From: Prunus persica
Taxonomy: Eukaryota; Streptophyta; Magnoliopsida; Rosales; Rosaceae
Direction: 5' to 3'
Length of the DNA: 64,000 nt
Assembly (NCBI RefSeq): GCF_000346465.2
Contig: NC_034009.1
Span: 28,862,122-28,926,121 of the forward strand
Both the position numbers and the translations under genes were made by a program. The notes under the pieces were generated by a model. The model was given only the letters and a program-made list of their open reading frames with translations, was not told the DNA's origin and ran no database searches. Numbering within the stretch: the stretch's first letter is position 1; every line of letters begins with the position of its first letter. Shown piece after piece: positions 34,983 to 46,777 of the stretch.

Positions 34983-35911
34983 CTTCAGGTAGCCTTTCAT
35001 ATATGTATGATATATGACTATCTAATGAGAATAAGGTGTTGATTTTATTATAATGAGAAGCAGGCGGGATGCTGCAGTGAATTCAGAAAGGGCCAATCCT
35101 CATCATCATCTTCACCAATATCAAGCGAGCCATCATCCCCAAAAGCACCCTTCGTTGTCAAACGTACGTATATACAAGTTACCAACCACATTTGATATAG
35201 TCTCGCCTTCATTAATTACTTGATTAATAATAAACTTCAAATTGTTTTGCAGCACCTGAGAAGAAACACAGACTTCCATCTGCTTACAATCGGTTCATGA
35301 AGTAAGGGGATCCAAGCTAATTAAGCCATCTTTATTTATTTAATCACTCTTAATTAATTTCCTTTTCTTTGTGTTGATGATACAGAGAAGAGATCCAGCG
35401 AATCAAAGCAGCCAACCCAGAGATCCCACATCGAGAAGCTTTTAGTGCTGCAGCAAAAAATGTACGTTAATGAACTTCCCTTTTTTTTTCTTTTTTCTTT
35501 TTTCTTTTTTTCTTTTTGCATTTTATTAGCTAGCTAGGGTTCATGTACCACGTGCCCTACGCATTATTAATTTGTGAAATATATAACTCTGACTAGCTAG
35601 CTGTCAATATTATATTATTTGTGACAGTGGGCTAGGTACATTCCTAGTCCGTCAGCTGGATCAGATTCTGGGAGCTGCAGCAGCACTAACAACGTAAGAG
35701 AGAATATCTTGTCTATATCTATTTCTATATATTAATTCATTATTATTATTTATTAAAACCCTTCTTCTTCTTTTTTCTTCTTTTTTTTGTTTGGTTGTTG
35801 TGGCTTTCCTTCAACTTGGGTTTTGCCTCTCAGATTGATGCTTTGAAGGGCTCAGATTTTGCAGGAATGAACGTCCTGGCCATGTGCTGCCAAAACCCAA
35901 AAACTCCATGA
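34308..35911 (+). CDS. CRC: YABBY transcription factor, CRABS CLAW type
   Basis: Seven exons (34308-34403, 34766-34903, 35064-35163, 35253-35301, 35386-35461, 35628-35693, 35834-35911) join in phase to 200 residues. Start MNLEEKVTM matches CRC-clade proteins. The C2C2 zinc finger uses Cys24, Cys27, Cys48 and Cys51 (YVRCNFC ... VKCGHC). After a Ser/Pro-rich linker comes the YABBY HMG-like domain KKHRLPSAYNRFMKEEIQRI through HREAFSAAAKNWARYIP. Known role of the clade: nuclear regulator of carpel polarity, floral meristem termination and nectary formation. Introns 1 and 2 carry long CT microsatellites. The end of the last exon is uncertain: a 56-codon open stretch continues in another frame after 35870. 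Confidence 0.93.
34690..34732. repeat. (CT)n microsatellite in CRC intron 1
   Basis: About 21 CT units, ending 33 bases before exon 2. It may act as the polypyrimidine tract. Confidence 0.95.
34922..34979. repeat. (CT)n microsatellite in CRC intron 2
   Basis: About 29 CT units, just after the intron 2 donor. A second copy of the donor sequence follows it (see findings). Confidence 0.95.
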
Positions 35912-38354
35912 CATGGGATGGGGATGATCACCACCTGAACTTGGGTTTTGCCTCTCTCACTCAGATTGATGCTTGCTTTGCTTCCCATGGAGATCAGCTG
36001 CCTACCTTAGCTACCACTACATCATCCCACTTTAATTAGAACTTGAGTTTGACTCCCTACGTACTCTTTTTCTCTTTGTTTTTTAATGAACTTATTTTGT
36101 ATTTGAGTACTTTCAATTAGTGTTTGGTGTTCTTATTTTGTACTTTTGGAATTTGGATCCTTCTATTTATTAACTTTCGAGTTTCGCCAATTTGATTTGA
36201 GGTTCTTGTTTATACTTCATAATTGTCTTATAATTAAGTATAAGAATAATGTTTGACTCCTCTAAAAGAATATGAGGAACTCCCCTCTCTGTAAGTCATC
36301 ATCAAAGAGATCTTGGTATATTCTTTCTCTAGTCATATTTACACGTTTTCTCTTCCAAGTTTTTTAGTAGGCCTTACTAAAACCGGCTATTCCTCTCTAT
36401 CTCTCTTATCGTGTGATTAGTTGCATTAGGTGAATGATAAAGAGAGAAACACTAGACTCGTGATAGGCAAGCGTTTCTCACATATTTAATAGTTGCCTCC
36501 GTATTTTATTTTAGATATTTCTCTAACATATGTTAAAGCAAATTTGCTTTGCATTCAACGTATAACCTTTTTCTTACTTATTTCAAAATGTTCTGCCACT
36601 TATCTTCTAGACTGTCGCATTATTAGGTGTTTATATACTCTAATTTTTTTTTCACTTCAGCACATAATAATTTTCATTTAAAAAAGACTCTTTTTTCTCC
36701 GGGGTTAAAATCCTGAATGGATCAACAACCCGTGACCCGCGATTTGCAATCCTTAATCCATATAGCCCACCCCCATAGCCCAAATGTTTTTAACAATAAG
36801 CCCAAACAAATCCGCCGACATCACCGGCGCACTTCAAAAAGTCAAAAACGACGCTATACGACAGAGTTCAATTAACAAAGCAGTCGTCGACTCGTCGTCA
36901 AGGCTAAAAGCGCCTTTAAACGACGTCACTCGTGATGTCATATGATTGCTACAAGCTTGGCATGAAAATGGGGTTTAGGTGCTTTTGGGGCATGCGTTTG
37001 CTTCCACATGCACACGAACATGCATTAACAATTCTTTTCACATTAATCTAACATTCATATGCTGCAAGGACAAAGTTATTCATACTTTATGTCCAAGTTG
37101 TGCATATTTATTTGCTTCATTATTTTTTTAAAAAACAAAGTGGTGGCTGATGAGCACTATTTGTTAGTGGTTTCAATTCAAGACTTTGATGCTAATCCAC
37201 TTTTTGCTTTAATTGGAAGTGATTAAGGCTCACAAAAATAGCCAAGATTGACAGACTTTTCTTTGCCCTGGGATGTGTATAAACTTCCACACAAATAAAA
37301 ACTCATGCACATGTTACTCTACTGTTAGTAGGATTATAAGAGCTCTTACTTACTTCGTAAGGAAAGAGGAATTTTCCATTTATAAAAATCTATGACAACC
37401 CACTAAACATTCATGATGCAACAGTATTTTTAGTTATTTATATTTATTTTTTTGGAAAATTGCAAGCAGAACTTTATTGAGGATAACATTAATAATAAAG
37501 AAGTTAGCCTGTTGCTCAGGCATGATAATCTTCCACAAAGAAAAAAGCCACCCTGTGTAAAGAACTTTGATATGAAAAAAGAGAGAAGGATTTTGACAAA
37601 ACCCTACACTATTGTTGGTGGCTCCATTCTCTTTCATTAAACTTATCCATGCTCAAAGAGATCAGAAAGCAGGTACAATTTGAACACCATCACACACAGT
37701 AAATTGAACCAATGATACTTTAAACTTGTAAGATAATGACTTAAATCATTATATTAGCATAAAGTTTGCACATAACTAAAATAAAGGTGTCAACTTGCAT
37801 AACTTTACAATATCAGAATCCACATTGCCTTTTTCTCTTGTTATTTGCCCTTCAGAATATAAGTTTTACCACCAATGGTATCTAAAGTTTTTACCAGCCT
37901 TTGTATAGAATCCACCAATATAGTCAGAGTATTACTGATGCAGAAAAACCCAAACTGCCTCCACCAACCTGCACAATCATTAACGTCGTTTTCATTAAAT
38001 CCTCATGATCATGAATATCCTGCATAAAGCTATATACATGCGGAGACACAGCCAGTCATTTCATCCAATGATTAAGTGCACACAACACAAGTATACAAAA
38101 TATGATTAGATTGCCTTTATGCTGCTACTAGATTTTCAAGGACTTTTTAAAGCAAAGAGGATTTGAATGAGAGGGTTTACTCAACTGAGCTACTTGAGTG
38201 CTGTGAAAGATTCTACACACGATCTGTTGATAATATAAACTTTCAATCCGGGAATGCATTCGGCATTCCCACTTTCACAGGGTGACAAAAAAGAACAAGA
38301 ACAAAGTTTTTAAGTGGAAACACTCACATAATCACATTGTCGACTGCATGACGC
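35912..38354. other. 2.4 kb intergenic between CRC-like and SPL-like genes
   Basis: Starts with the 3' UTR of the CRC-like gene (to about 36200). The rest is AT-rich without motifs I recognise. Open frames at 37434-37640 on both strands overlap each other and show no family resemblance. The SPL-like gene's 3' UTR probably occupies about 37800-38354. Confidence 0.45.
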
Positions 38355-41300
38355 TTAAGCAGTTGGGAAACAGTAGTATTCTCCATGCTCCTGTTTTACT
38401 TGCAAAAAGTTTCTCTCATGCTCCACTCTTTGAAGATGTGATGACAATTGCAGCAAATCAAAAGTTGTTCCATGTTCGGGAGAAAGACAATACTTGGTAC
38501 TTAAACAATGTGACTCTTGAAAACCCCCATCTGTGTGAAGTTGGAAGTCAACAGCCTGACTAGAATCTATTACTGATTCCATCTGGTCAACTCCCATGGA
38601 GTTCATAATATGTAGGTAGGACCCGCTTTGTCCACATTTTTCCATGGAGTTTACTCTTGAAGGCTTTTCATAAAGTTGACCAACACTGTGATGAGTACTT
38701 TGTTGTATTATCGAGGGGCTAGGAACCTGAACTCCTGCTGAATGCCCTGATAAGTTATGCGATTGAGTTGACAGAAGAGAGAGAGCACAACAGGAGTTTG
38801 AGGACCCAGATGCTTTCTGAATGGTTGATGCTGCATCAAAAGTAGAGTATTCATTTCCTGATGAAGGAATTCCTGGAGCATGTTGTTTCCCAAGGACAGA
38901 TTTCGGAAGCATTTGCCTGTTTGCTATAGGTGTTACACATTGACTGTAAGTTGACTCATCTTCACATTTGACATTTCCATACTGGTTAGCATGTGCATAT
39001 TCTTCTGGATATAGAATGCCACCTGGAAGAATATCTGAAAAGACAAAGGGTGTTCTCTTTGCAAAGGAAGTTCCTACATAACCAGTGCCTGCAAAACCAA
39101 TATACAAGCTAACTGTAAAAATCATAGCTGCTAATCTCATTCACCTGGTACATGAATATTGATGCTTAGACAAAAAAAACATATATTCATCCGCAGAACA
39201 AATGCTTTGTTCTAATCAAATGTTTTGAGAACTATACTGTTTGCACACATTTTAATCCTCAATGCCAATTAGTGTGTATTAAGTGGATGGTAGTGCTCTT
39301 TATTGTTTTCGCTTAGAAGATCCAAAATTAACTTTACAAAAATCCATAGACAGAGAGAATTAAAAGGACCTCTGTAGGTGGCTGATATCGCCACTTTGGC
39401 CCTTGATAGCAAAAAAGTTATTTTTGAAAAACAACATATTATAGATAAGACATGGCCTGGTCAAAAGATTCAAACGTAGTGGGACTAAAGAATAGGATAA
39501 AGTTATCTTGCCCTTATCTCTATGATCTAGCCACAGACACAATCACACAGCAAGGTCTATTCCATCACAATATATATAAAAGTATATGAATCATACTTGG
39601 TTCTAGCATCTTGCAATCTTAGAAAAACTTATCCCCTTTATTCCTCCAGTATCTTTTACTCTCTTTCATTGATAAAACATTAAAGAAAATACTATATTCC
39701 TATGAGTTGATTATAAGATTAAGGTATGTGATGGTCAACATGGCATTCACAATAGTGCCTTTGCCTGGCACTCTGGCTCAATCACTAACTCTAAGATGAA
39801 CAGACAGTGGCATATGTGTCATTACCTTAAAAATGTTCCCTACCATATTTGAAAAACACTAGAAAATTGCTAAAGCTGTTTCAATATGGATGATTTTTAA
39901 GTTCTTTTTCAGTCTTACTGCAAGCAGATGAGATATATGTGGGTGTTCATACCTTGATATGACCGAAGCAACTTATGCGGTTTACAATTGAGGGTATCTA
40001 GTTGAGGCTTCCTTCGGCGTTCATTGTGGCCAGCTAGGCGTCTACGACAACTGCGCTTAACATCGTCAAATTCAGCAAGCAGATGAAACCTAATCACAGA
40101 AAGATACCATTGTTCATACCAGTTATAACAACTCAGCACTTAGAGCTTGGGGTGAATAATGGTATAAAAATTAAAGAGGAATTCAATAGGTTTGACATTC
40201 ATTGTCAGATGTAAACTAGAAACCATGAGAAAGTTGAAGAACTAACATCAGAGCTATTAAAACTAGAAATTTTTTTCAAGCCCAAAACCCCATTTAATTC
40301 ATACCACTCAGCAAAAACCTTATACAGCAAATAAAGGTTAAAGAACTTCATAACTGGACAGGGAAAAAAATCGTACCACTGTCCAATTAATTTGCTTAAG
40401 CTTTATTTGACTATCAAAATGGAATCTTAAAAAGGTTGAGGTTGAAGTTGAATTGAAAAGACACAAAACGTCCTCTTCTTTCTTGAAAAGAAAACTATAT
40501 ATTTCTTACAATTTTTCAGCCATCAAAAAGAATGCAGGAGGGAATTCATCCCTCACCATCAATATGAGATCCTACTATGTGCCAATCCTAGGAGCAAAAT
40601 TTAAAGTGGAGTGCTGAATCTGCAACATAACTTTCTTTAACTCTGTTCAGGGTGGTTGTGGTAATGCAGATTCATCTTCAAGACACTGCACCCCATGTAA
40701 AAGGGATGCCTCTTTTTCAGATTTCATATATCTTCATCTCATTTTTACTTCTCATAAGTCAACAAAGAAATTCATCACTTAACTTCAGAAATAAACAACT
40801 GGGATCATCCGTGGGGTTCGTTCCAAATACATAATTAGGATAGAAATTAATACCATCTTTCAATGATTATGTGCCATGATAACTACAGAAACTTAAGAAC
40901 AGGAAAAGCAAAGTGATGGCATAATAAGGAAAATTTAGAAGAAAAAGAAAAAAGAACCAAACCTGCTACACTGCTGACAAAACCTCTGTTCCATGCCATT
41001 AACAATCACTATGGGAGTCTTGGAGTGAGCATCACAAACTCTATGCCTCTTGTGGTAATCCTTTGAGGAGCTAAGATCCATGTTACAACCAAGGACTTGG
41101 CAGGTGGGAATGTGAGAGTATGAACCCTTAATGCCACCTCTTTTAGACCTCTCTTTAGCATGTTGACCATTCTGCCCATTTTTGCTATCAGTCAACCTCC
41201 CTAGCTTCAAAGCAATGAGTGATGAATCCTGGCTATTAGATTCAGTGACCGGGCTCGAAAACTTTGATCCAGATTCTCCTTCACCCAAAGATGAACTTGA

Positions 41301-41591
41301 AGAAATCAAACAAGTAGGAGAAGCTACAGAATTATAACTAGAATCATTACCAACCACACCACTCAAGATTTCCACTCCTTGGTTTGTATGAAAAGGCTTC
41401 CTCACTATGTCAGGGAGATCCAATTCCATGAACTCCGTGCCGTCAACTGATTCTTTACCGAAATTCAAGCAAGTTTTGTTATCCCATTCTAGCAATGCTT
41501 TTCTACTCCTTGCAAACGCATCAATTTGTATATCTATTTCTTCGGGGAATAAAAATCCTTTCCCTTCTGAACCGAAACTCCAAGACTCCAT
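38355..41591 (-). CDS. SPL6: squamosa promoter-binding-like protein, SPL6 type
   Basis: Three coding exons (40963-41591, 39953-40089, 38355-39088) join in phase to 499 residues. The SBP domain spans the exon 1/2 junction: [20 protein letters not shown], then RFCQQCSR and FHLLAEFD, with the eight Cys/His zinc ligands and the C-terminal nuclear signal [18 protein letters not shown]. Start [15 protein letters not shown] is typical of this clade. Exon 3 has no known domain except ALSLLSTQ, the peptide encoded by the miR156 target in SPL genes. Known role: nuclear factor binding GTAC cores, linked to phase change and, for SPL6, immunity. The first exon's 5' UTR is probably interrupted by an intron reaching the GA-rich leader near 42600-42900; this is inferred. 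Confidence 0.93.
38769..38788 (-). promoter_or_regulatory. miR156/157 target site in the SPL coding exon
   Basis: The plus strand reads TGACAGAAGAGAGAGAGCAC, which equals mature miR156 except for one base (A where miR156 has U at position 14). The mRNA, transcribed from the other strand, is therefore complementary over 19 of 20 bases. It encodes the ALSLLS motif. Confidence 0.9.
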
Positions 41592-43177
41592 AAGTAGAAC
41601 AAAATTGAAGTCAAAGGAATTATGCAGTAATGTTAATGCCTACCACAATTCACAAAAGCAAACGGTAAATTTCCATTTTTAAATAAATCATAGGAATAGG
41701 AAATGCAAGTAAATACATAATGCCTCATGGAAGCAAAGAAGCACAAAGATTCATCCCCCAAAAAAAAATTGACGTCTAAAATCAATAACCACTGTGGGAA
41801 CAAAATCAAAACAACCATATCAACAATCAAAGCAATAAGATGAAAATTCGAACATTTATAAATGCCCAAAAACTAAGACACTGATGCTGCATGGAATTAA
41901 GCAAACCCATCATATCAAAAGATCAAAACCATAGCTCCACTAGCTAAGTAGCCCAAAAGATCAAGCTTTGTTTGGCTGCTGAGAAACCAGAGGAACAGAG
42001 TAGCAAAAGAAAAGTGGATTGCTTGACTTTTTCAGTGTTTTGGAAAGAAAGAAAAAAAAGAGAACAAAACTGAGCAGAGGAAAATGCATAGCTCCATAGT
42101 TTCACTCCATTTCTGGTTTTCGTCAGCAATCAAACAGAGCCTCAAATAAAATCCGCACCAACACGACTACAGAGCATAAACACATGAACACTTAAAGCTC
42201 AAACCAAAATATACCCAGATTACAGAATCACATTTTCCAGTGACTTTCACATTGGAAATCCCATGAAAGAGACTGAAATGTTTTTCAAGCTCAAACCTTG
42301 CTTAAGAAAAAAGCTTAAAAGAAGAAGCAGACAAAAGATCATGTCTTGAAAAGAAGCAAAGCAAAGTATACTGAATACCCATTTCAATAAATAACTTAAA
42401 AGTTAGAACCCATTCACGTAGGTGCGTTTGGGTACTAAAATTCTATGGGAAACCAAATGGCTGTTAAAAGATTCCCAAAAATTTCTGCTCGTTTTCTACG
42501 GTTTCTCGGGAAACAAACAGAATATAAAAAGGAAAAAGATAGCCAAAAAAGAGAGCGAGAATGAAAGACGGGTGGGGAGTAGTTTTTGCATACCAGACGA
42601 AACAATGAAGGCACGGAGTGAGTGAGAGAGACAGAGACACGGAGAGAGAGAGAGAGGGAGTATTTTATTTTCAGGTTTTGGTGAGGTCGAAGCAGATACA
42701 CTGTGACTGAGAGTCAACATAATCTCCACGACTCTGTCCAAAAGCATGTCGAGGTCTTTTGTAGCTTTTGAGAAATGATAATTGAGGATATTTGTCAAAT
42801 TCCATTTTAGTACACACATCTTGCTTCTTATTACAGGGGACAGAGTGGACGACGATCGCTTCTTGTTCCTTTTCTTCCAAACAAAATCGGATGTGAGTTA
42901 ATTAAATTAAGGTAATCCATTCATTCATTGTGTTAACTTAATTACCAATCTTTGGGCATCTATCTTGTATTTTTTGATATTTATATATGATCAAGTAATC
43001 AAGGGTTGATATTGCGAAGTGAGAAACTTAGAAAGATTTAAGAAGATTTAAAGAGTAAATTTTCGAGTGTACTTGAATTTTTTTTATTGATTATATTTTA
43101 GAGTAGTAAGATGATTTATAGTATGCGATTGAATATGTTATTTTTTCTTCGTTTTAATCTTACTTATTTTCTGTATT
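41592..43177. other. SPL-like upstream region
   Basis: Upstream of the SPL ATG. A GA-rich stretch at 42618-42660, facing the minus strand as CT-rich leader, suggests a 5' UTR exon there. From 42900 on the DNA is AT-rich with nothing recognisable. Confidence 0.4.
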
Positions 43178-43800
43178 TTTTTTTTTTGTCAAATTCGTTG
43201 GAAAATTTTATTAAAAACGAATAAAAAGATTTATATCGGCTGCAATAATATTAAAAAGTTATTCAATTCCAACATAATCTCAAACATGAGAATCTCCCTA
43301 TCTAAAAACAAAACGAGCTACCGCGTGTGCAGCCCGATTACAACGTCGAGGTGTAAACACAAAGATCACCCGTGCAAACAGAGACACGAGCTGTTGTATG
43401 TCGAAGACATTCCCTTCAGTGTTAGCATCCACTGCAACCTGTCCGTTGAGCATTGAGATACCTCATTGGGCATCGGATTCAATCATCACATCTGTGAGTT
43501 GAAGTTGGACACACGCACTCAGAGCTTGTCTAATGGCAAGGATCTCCATCATCAAAGCAGAAGAGCCGCGAAGATCACCATCTCCCCTAGCACCAAGTAG
43601 CATACCAAAGGTGTCACGAATAACCCAATCAACGCCTCCTTTCAACAGTTGGGTAGACCAAGCTGCATCGCAGTTAACTTTGACAAGGCCTGCCGGTGGT
43701 TTTCGCCAACTTTGGGGCTCAGTGGTGTTAGGGGGCAGACCAAGTTGCAGCTTGGGTCCGTAGAAGATGCATTGCTGCTACTGGATCAATAGGTGCCCTC
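43178..43800 (-). pseudogene. 5'-truncated LINE end with RNase H-like (RVT_3) domain
   Basis: On the minus strand a frame reads PAGLVKVNCDAAWSTQ, GGVDWVIRDTFGMLLGARGD and ALMMEILAIRQALSACVQLQ up to an in-frame stop after ESDAQ at about 43463. It resumes with RRCNRAAHAVARFVFR. This is the RVT_3 RNase H-like domain found at the end of plant LINE ORF2. A T12 run on the plus strand at 43178-43189 would be the element's poly-A tail. The rest of the LINE is missing, as usual for truncated insertions. Confidence 0.8.
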
Positions 43801-45228
43801 AACGGAGCCATGCGTTGAGCACAAAGCGGACTATTCTTTCGCCTTTACTTTTTTTACGTATTGAATTGTCGTCTTTGTCGTTGATGGAGATTTATTATAA
43901 ATTTATATTTTTTTTAAAGGGGATCTATGTTGGCTAAATGCTTAACGATGTGGCCCATTTGCGCGTGAAATATAATTTGGACATGTAATATTGTTGGGAT
44001 GTGGGAGTGGCCCATTGGCCTGTGAAATTGTTGAGGCATTTGGTGGGGGACTTTTTGACGTAGCCAAGCATGCTTGGCTATATCTATGCAAAGCAACTGT
44101 CGACTGTGGGCTCTTTGTCGCTAATTAATAATTATCGGAGACATCTTAAGCTTAAAGATTTTTGTACACCGACTCAGAAAAGACCGTATATGATTGGACA
44201 TGTCGCGAGTGTTGAATTATAAGTGCTTAAGCTGATTTCAGAATTAAGAGTTTGTGTTTTCTGCTTATTTGTATTTCTTTATACTTAGTCCAGGTGTCAT
44301 AGCTTGATTGGTTAGATAGTGAATGGCTGAGATTGCTTTGATGGAAAGCATCCAGCTGGTACTGTGCATAACTGTCTTTTTTTTTCTCCTCACACCAAGT
44401 GTGTGTTGTGGTACTGTGCACTGAGCTAATGAGAATGTTCTCTCTGCTACACGTATAGCAGAGCAGATTGGGATTTCATCAGTTTTTTCATACCTTCTTC
44501 TTCTCTCTTCTCACAAAATCTAACACTCAGATCCTAAAACTCTAACAGCGAGACATTATCAATTCATTGAAGAACTGAGGCTTGTAATTAATCTCAGAAA
44601 AAATAGATGAGACAACTAATGATGGTTAATTTAAGAGCTTGATTACTGTTTAGCAAAGGTTAATTGAGGATCAAAAAGAAATGTTGAGGGAGGGAGGGTT
44701 CGCCACTTGTATGGCTTGAAAGGCTGATGCGTGTCCATTGTCAGTCTGGAAAAGCTGAAGATATTGGATGCATGAGATGGGTATGGGGTGGATGTAGTGG
44801 GGAAACCTGCACCTGCTACTGGTGGTGTGACTCACCCTCTCTTTCTCTCTCCCTCGCTCCGGTCTTGTCCATTTTCTTGCCTGCTTCTCACACACTCAAA
44901 CCAGATGTGAACAAAACCTTGAAAACGACTATCTCTGCACAAATTTCCTTTTTTATTTTTTTCAGCCCAATATTTGAACAAGATTGCACCAGTCAATTGC
45001 TGTCACTCAAAGAGAAGGAGAGGCACAAATTTTGGTGTAACCCAACCCAAATTGATTCTATGGGCTTTTGGGTCAGCAGTAGTCGAATGGGCCAAAACTA
45101 GAGCAGATGGCTCAGGCCAACTTCTATGGCTAAACCCTACGTCGGCCACAAATTTAACCTTGAAGACAAAGCATTGGATTAATAAATTAGAATTAGGTCT
45201 TCCCAACAATTTCAAACCTTTATTTTGT

Positions 45229-45335
45229 CACTTAACGGAAGGTCCTTGTAGTTTAAATAGTAAAAACAATTACTCTTACGCATGAGGTCTTGTGTCGAAA
45301 TCTCCCTCTTTCAATGTCATTTGTATAAAAAACAA
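45229..45335 (+). mobile_element. possible tRNA-derived SINE
   Basis: GGTCCTTGTAGTTTAAATAGT resembles an A-box region, and GAGGTCTTGTGTCGAAATCTCC 50 bases later resembles a B box. An A-rich stretch (45327-45345) follows. Evidence is these motifs only. Confidence 0.4.
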
Positions 45336-46229
45336 AACAAAAAATTTGTCACTGAACATTTGAACTAATGGGTGCCAGATCTAGATGGATAAGTTTGATG
45401 CGGGGAACATTGGGCCATGATGAGGAGGTTGATGCTATCTGGAATGCACCGACAATGATGATCTGGTTGGACTTTTGGAAGCCTACTCAAAGCTAAGGCT
45501 AGCTAAGGCTGTGTAGCCAATGCCCAGGTCGGTGAAGGTTGATTTTTCTCATCTTGGAAATTTTCACACTATTCATGTATATATGATATGTGCACCAATT
45601 ATTCATTGATGAGCAGAACTTTATCCAAAAGTTGAGGCCAATTTATGACACTGGTTTTTCAGAACTCCGAGTCGCATTCAGAGCATATAGGCAAGGCTCA
45701 CCTGCTCCCCATACAAAATTCATCTTATATCTAGTTTCTTCTGCTTCTGTTCCCAAACTTGAGGACAAAAACCATCAAATTCTTTTATCCTCTCTGATCT
45801 ATAGCCCAACAGATATGAGCATTTTGAGGGCTATGAATCAAGACATGTGTAGCTGGCTTGAGGAACCTCCCACATGTAGATATAAATAAGGAGGTTTGTT
45901 GTCTCTGCCTTACTTTACCAGAAGTGGTTGGCAGAACACCAAGTCAAAGAGACTCAAAATGCATCTTGAAATTTCCAAAGAAAATGGTCTTTGGGATTAA
46001 GTTTGCAGGACTGTCATGCTTGGTGTTCTTCTGTTCATGCCTTTACATTCTTAATCTCTTCCTGTCCTTTTGGTGTGTATGGTTCTGTTTTGGTTCTTAA
46101 ACTGATGTCCTGTTTTGCTTCTTTGGTTAAAATCTATGCGGCCAAAGTGGATTTGATACTTGGGATAATGCCTTGTTTTTTTTATAGGACATTTGGTATT
46201 GAGAGATACGATAATATATTAAATTCATA

Positions 46230-46345
46230 TACACAATACGGATGCTAAGACTCGAATTCAAGACCTTACCTAAACAAGCAATTATTCTAAACAACTTCAC
46301 TAATGAGTCCTTTACGGATAATGTCATTATGGTGAAGTGGTTATG
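46230..46345 (-). mobile_element. possible tRNA-derived SINE
   Basis: On the minus strand GGTAAGGTCTTGAATTCGAG resembles a B box, preceded about 45 bases earlier by GGACTCATTAGTGAAGTTG. A T run (46178-46186 on the plus strand) could be its A-rich tail. Confidence 0.4.
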
Positions 46346-46777
46346 GGGAGCTTGAGTTCTTACTTTGCAGATGCCTTTTATAAAAGAAAACAGAGTTTGA
46401 TTTATCTGCAGGGAAAAGCAATGTTTATATTTAGTGTTTTAATAATTTTGGGGCCCTCCCTCTCCTCCACTCACTCTGGTAGTTACAGTTACATGCTTTG
46501 CTTGGAACCTTTTGGTGCCCCATGCATCATTGGCCCTTTCATAGGCTTTTTGGTTGCCATGCATCATTTTTCAGCCCTCATATATTCTTTCTTAAAGGCT
46601 ATCCAAAAGCTCCAATTTTAATTATATACTAGACTTCTTCAGCACAAGTAAATGATGCAGCCTTTATATTTGGCAAGTCATGGCTTCACCAAGAGGATTG
46701 TCTTTCAAGCAAGTTAAAATTTGGTTTGTAGATGGAGACTCATCCTTCTCAAAAACAAATCTTAATTTTAAATCTTA

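Larger units (their letters stand above)
43801..46768. other. 3 kb intergenic with repeat fragments
   Basis: AT-rich DNA with many short open frames on both strands, none with a recognisable motif. It contains a CT-rich patch near 44835-44855 and two SINE-like stretches listed separately. Confidence 0.4.

Noticed and set aside
34679..35000. Arg/Glu-repeat frames on the minus strand
   Set aside because: Translations of CT microsatellites in CRC introns.
38282..38563. 93-codon plus-strand frame
   Set aside because: Antisense to the last exon of the SPL-like gene.
44671..45285. Several open frames on both strands
   Set aside because: Short, overlapping, without motifs or consistent splice signals.
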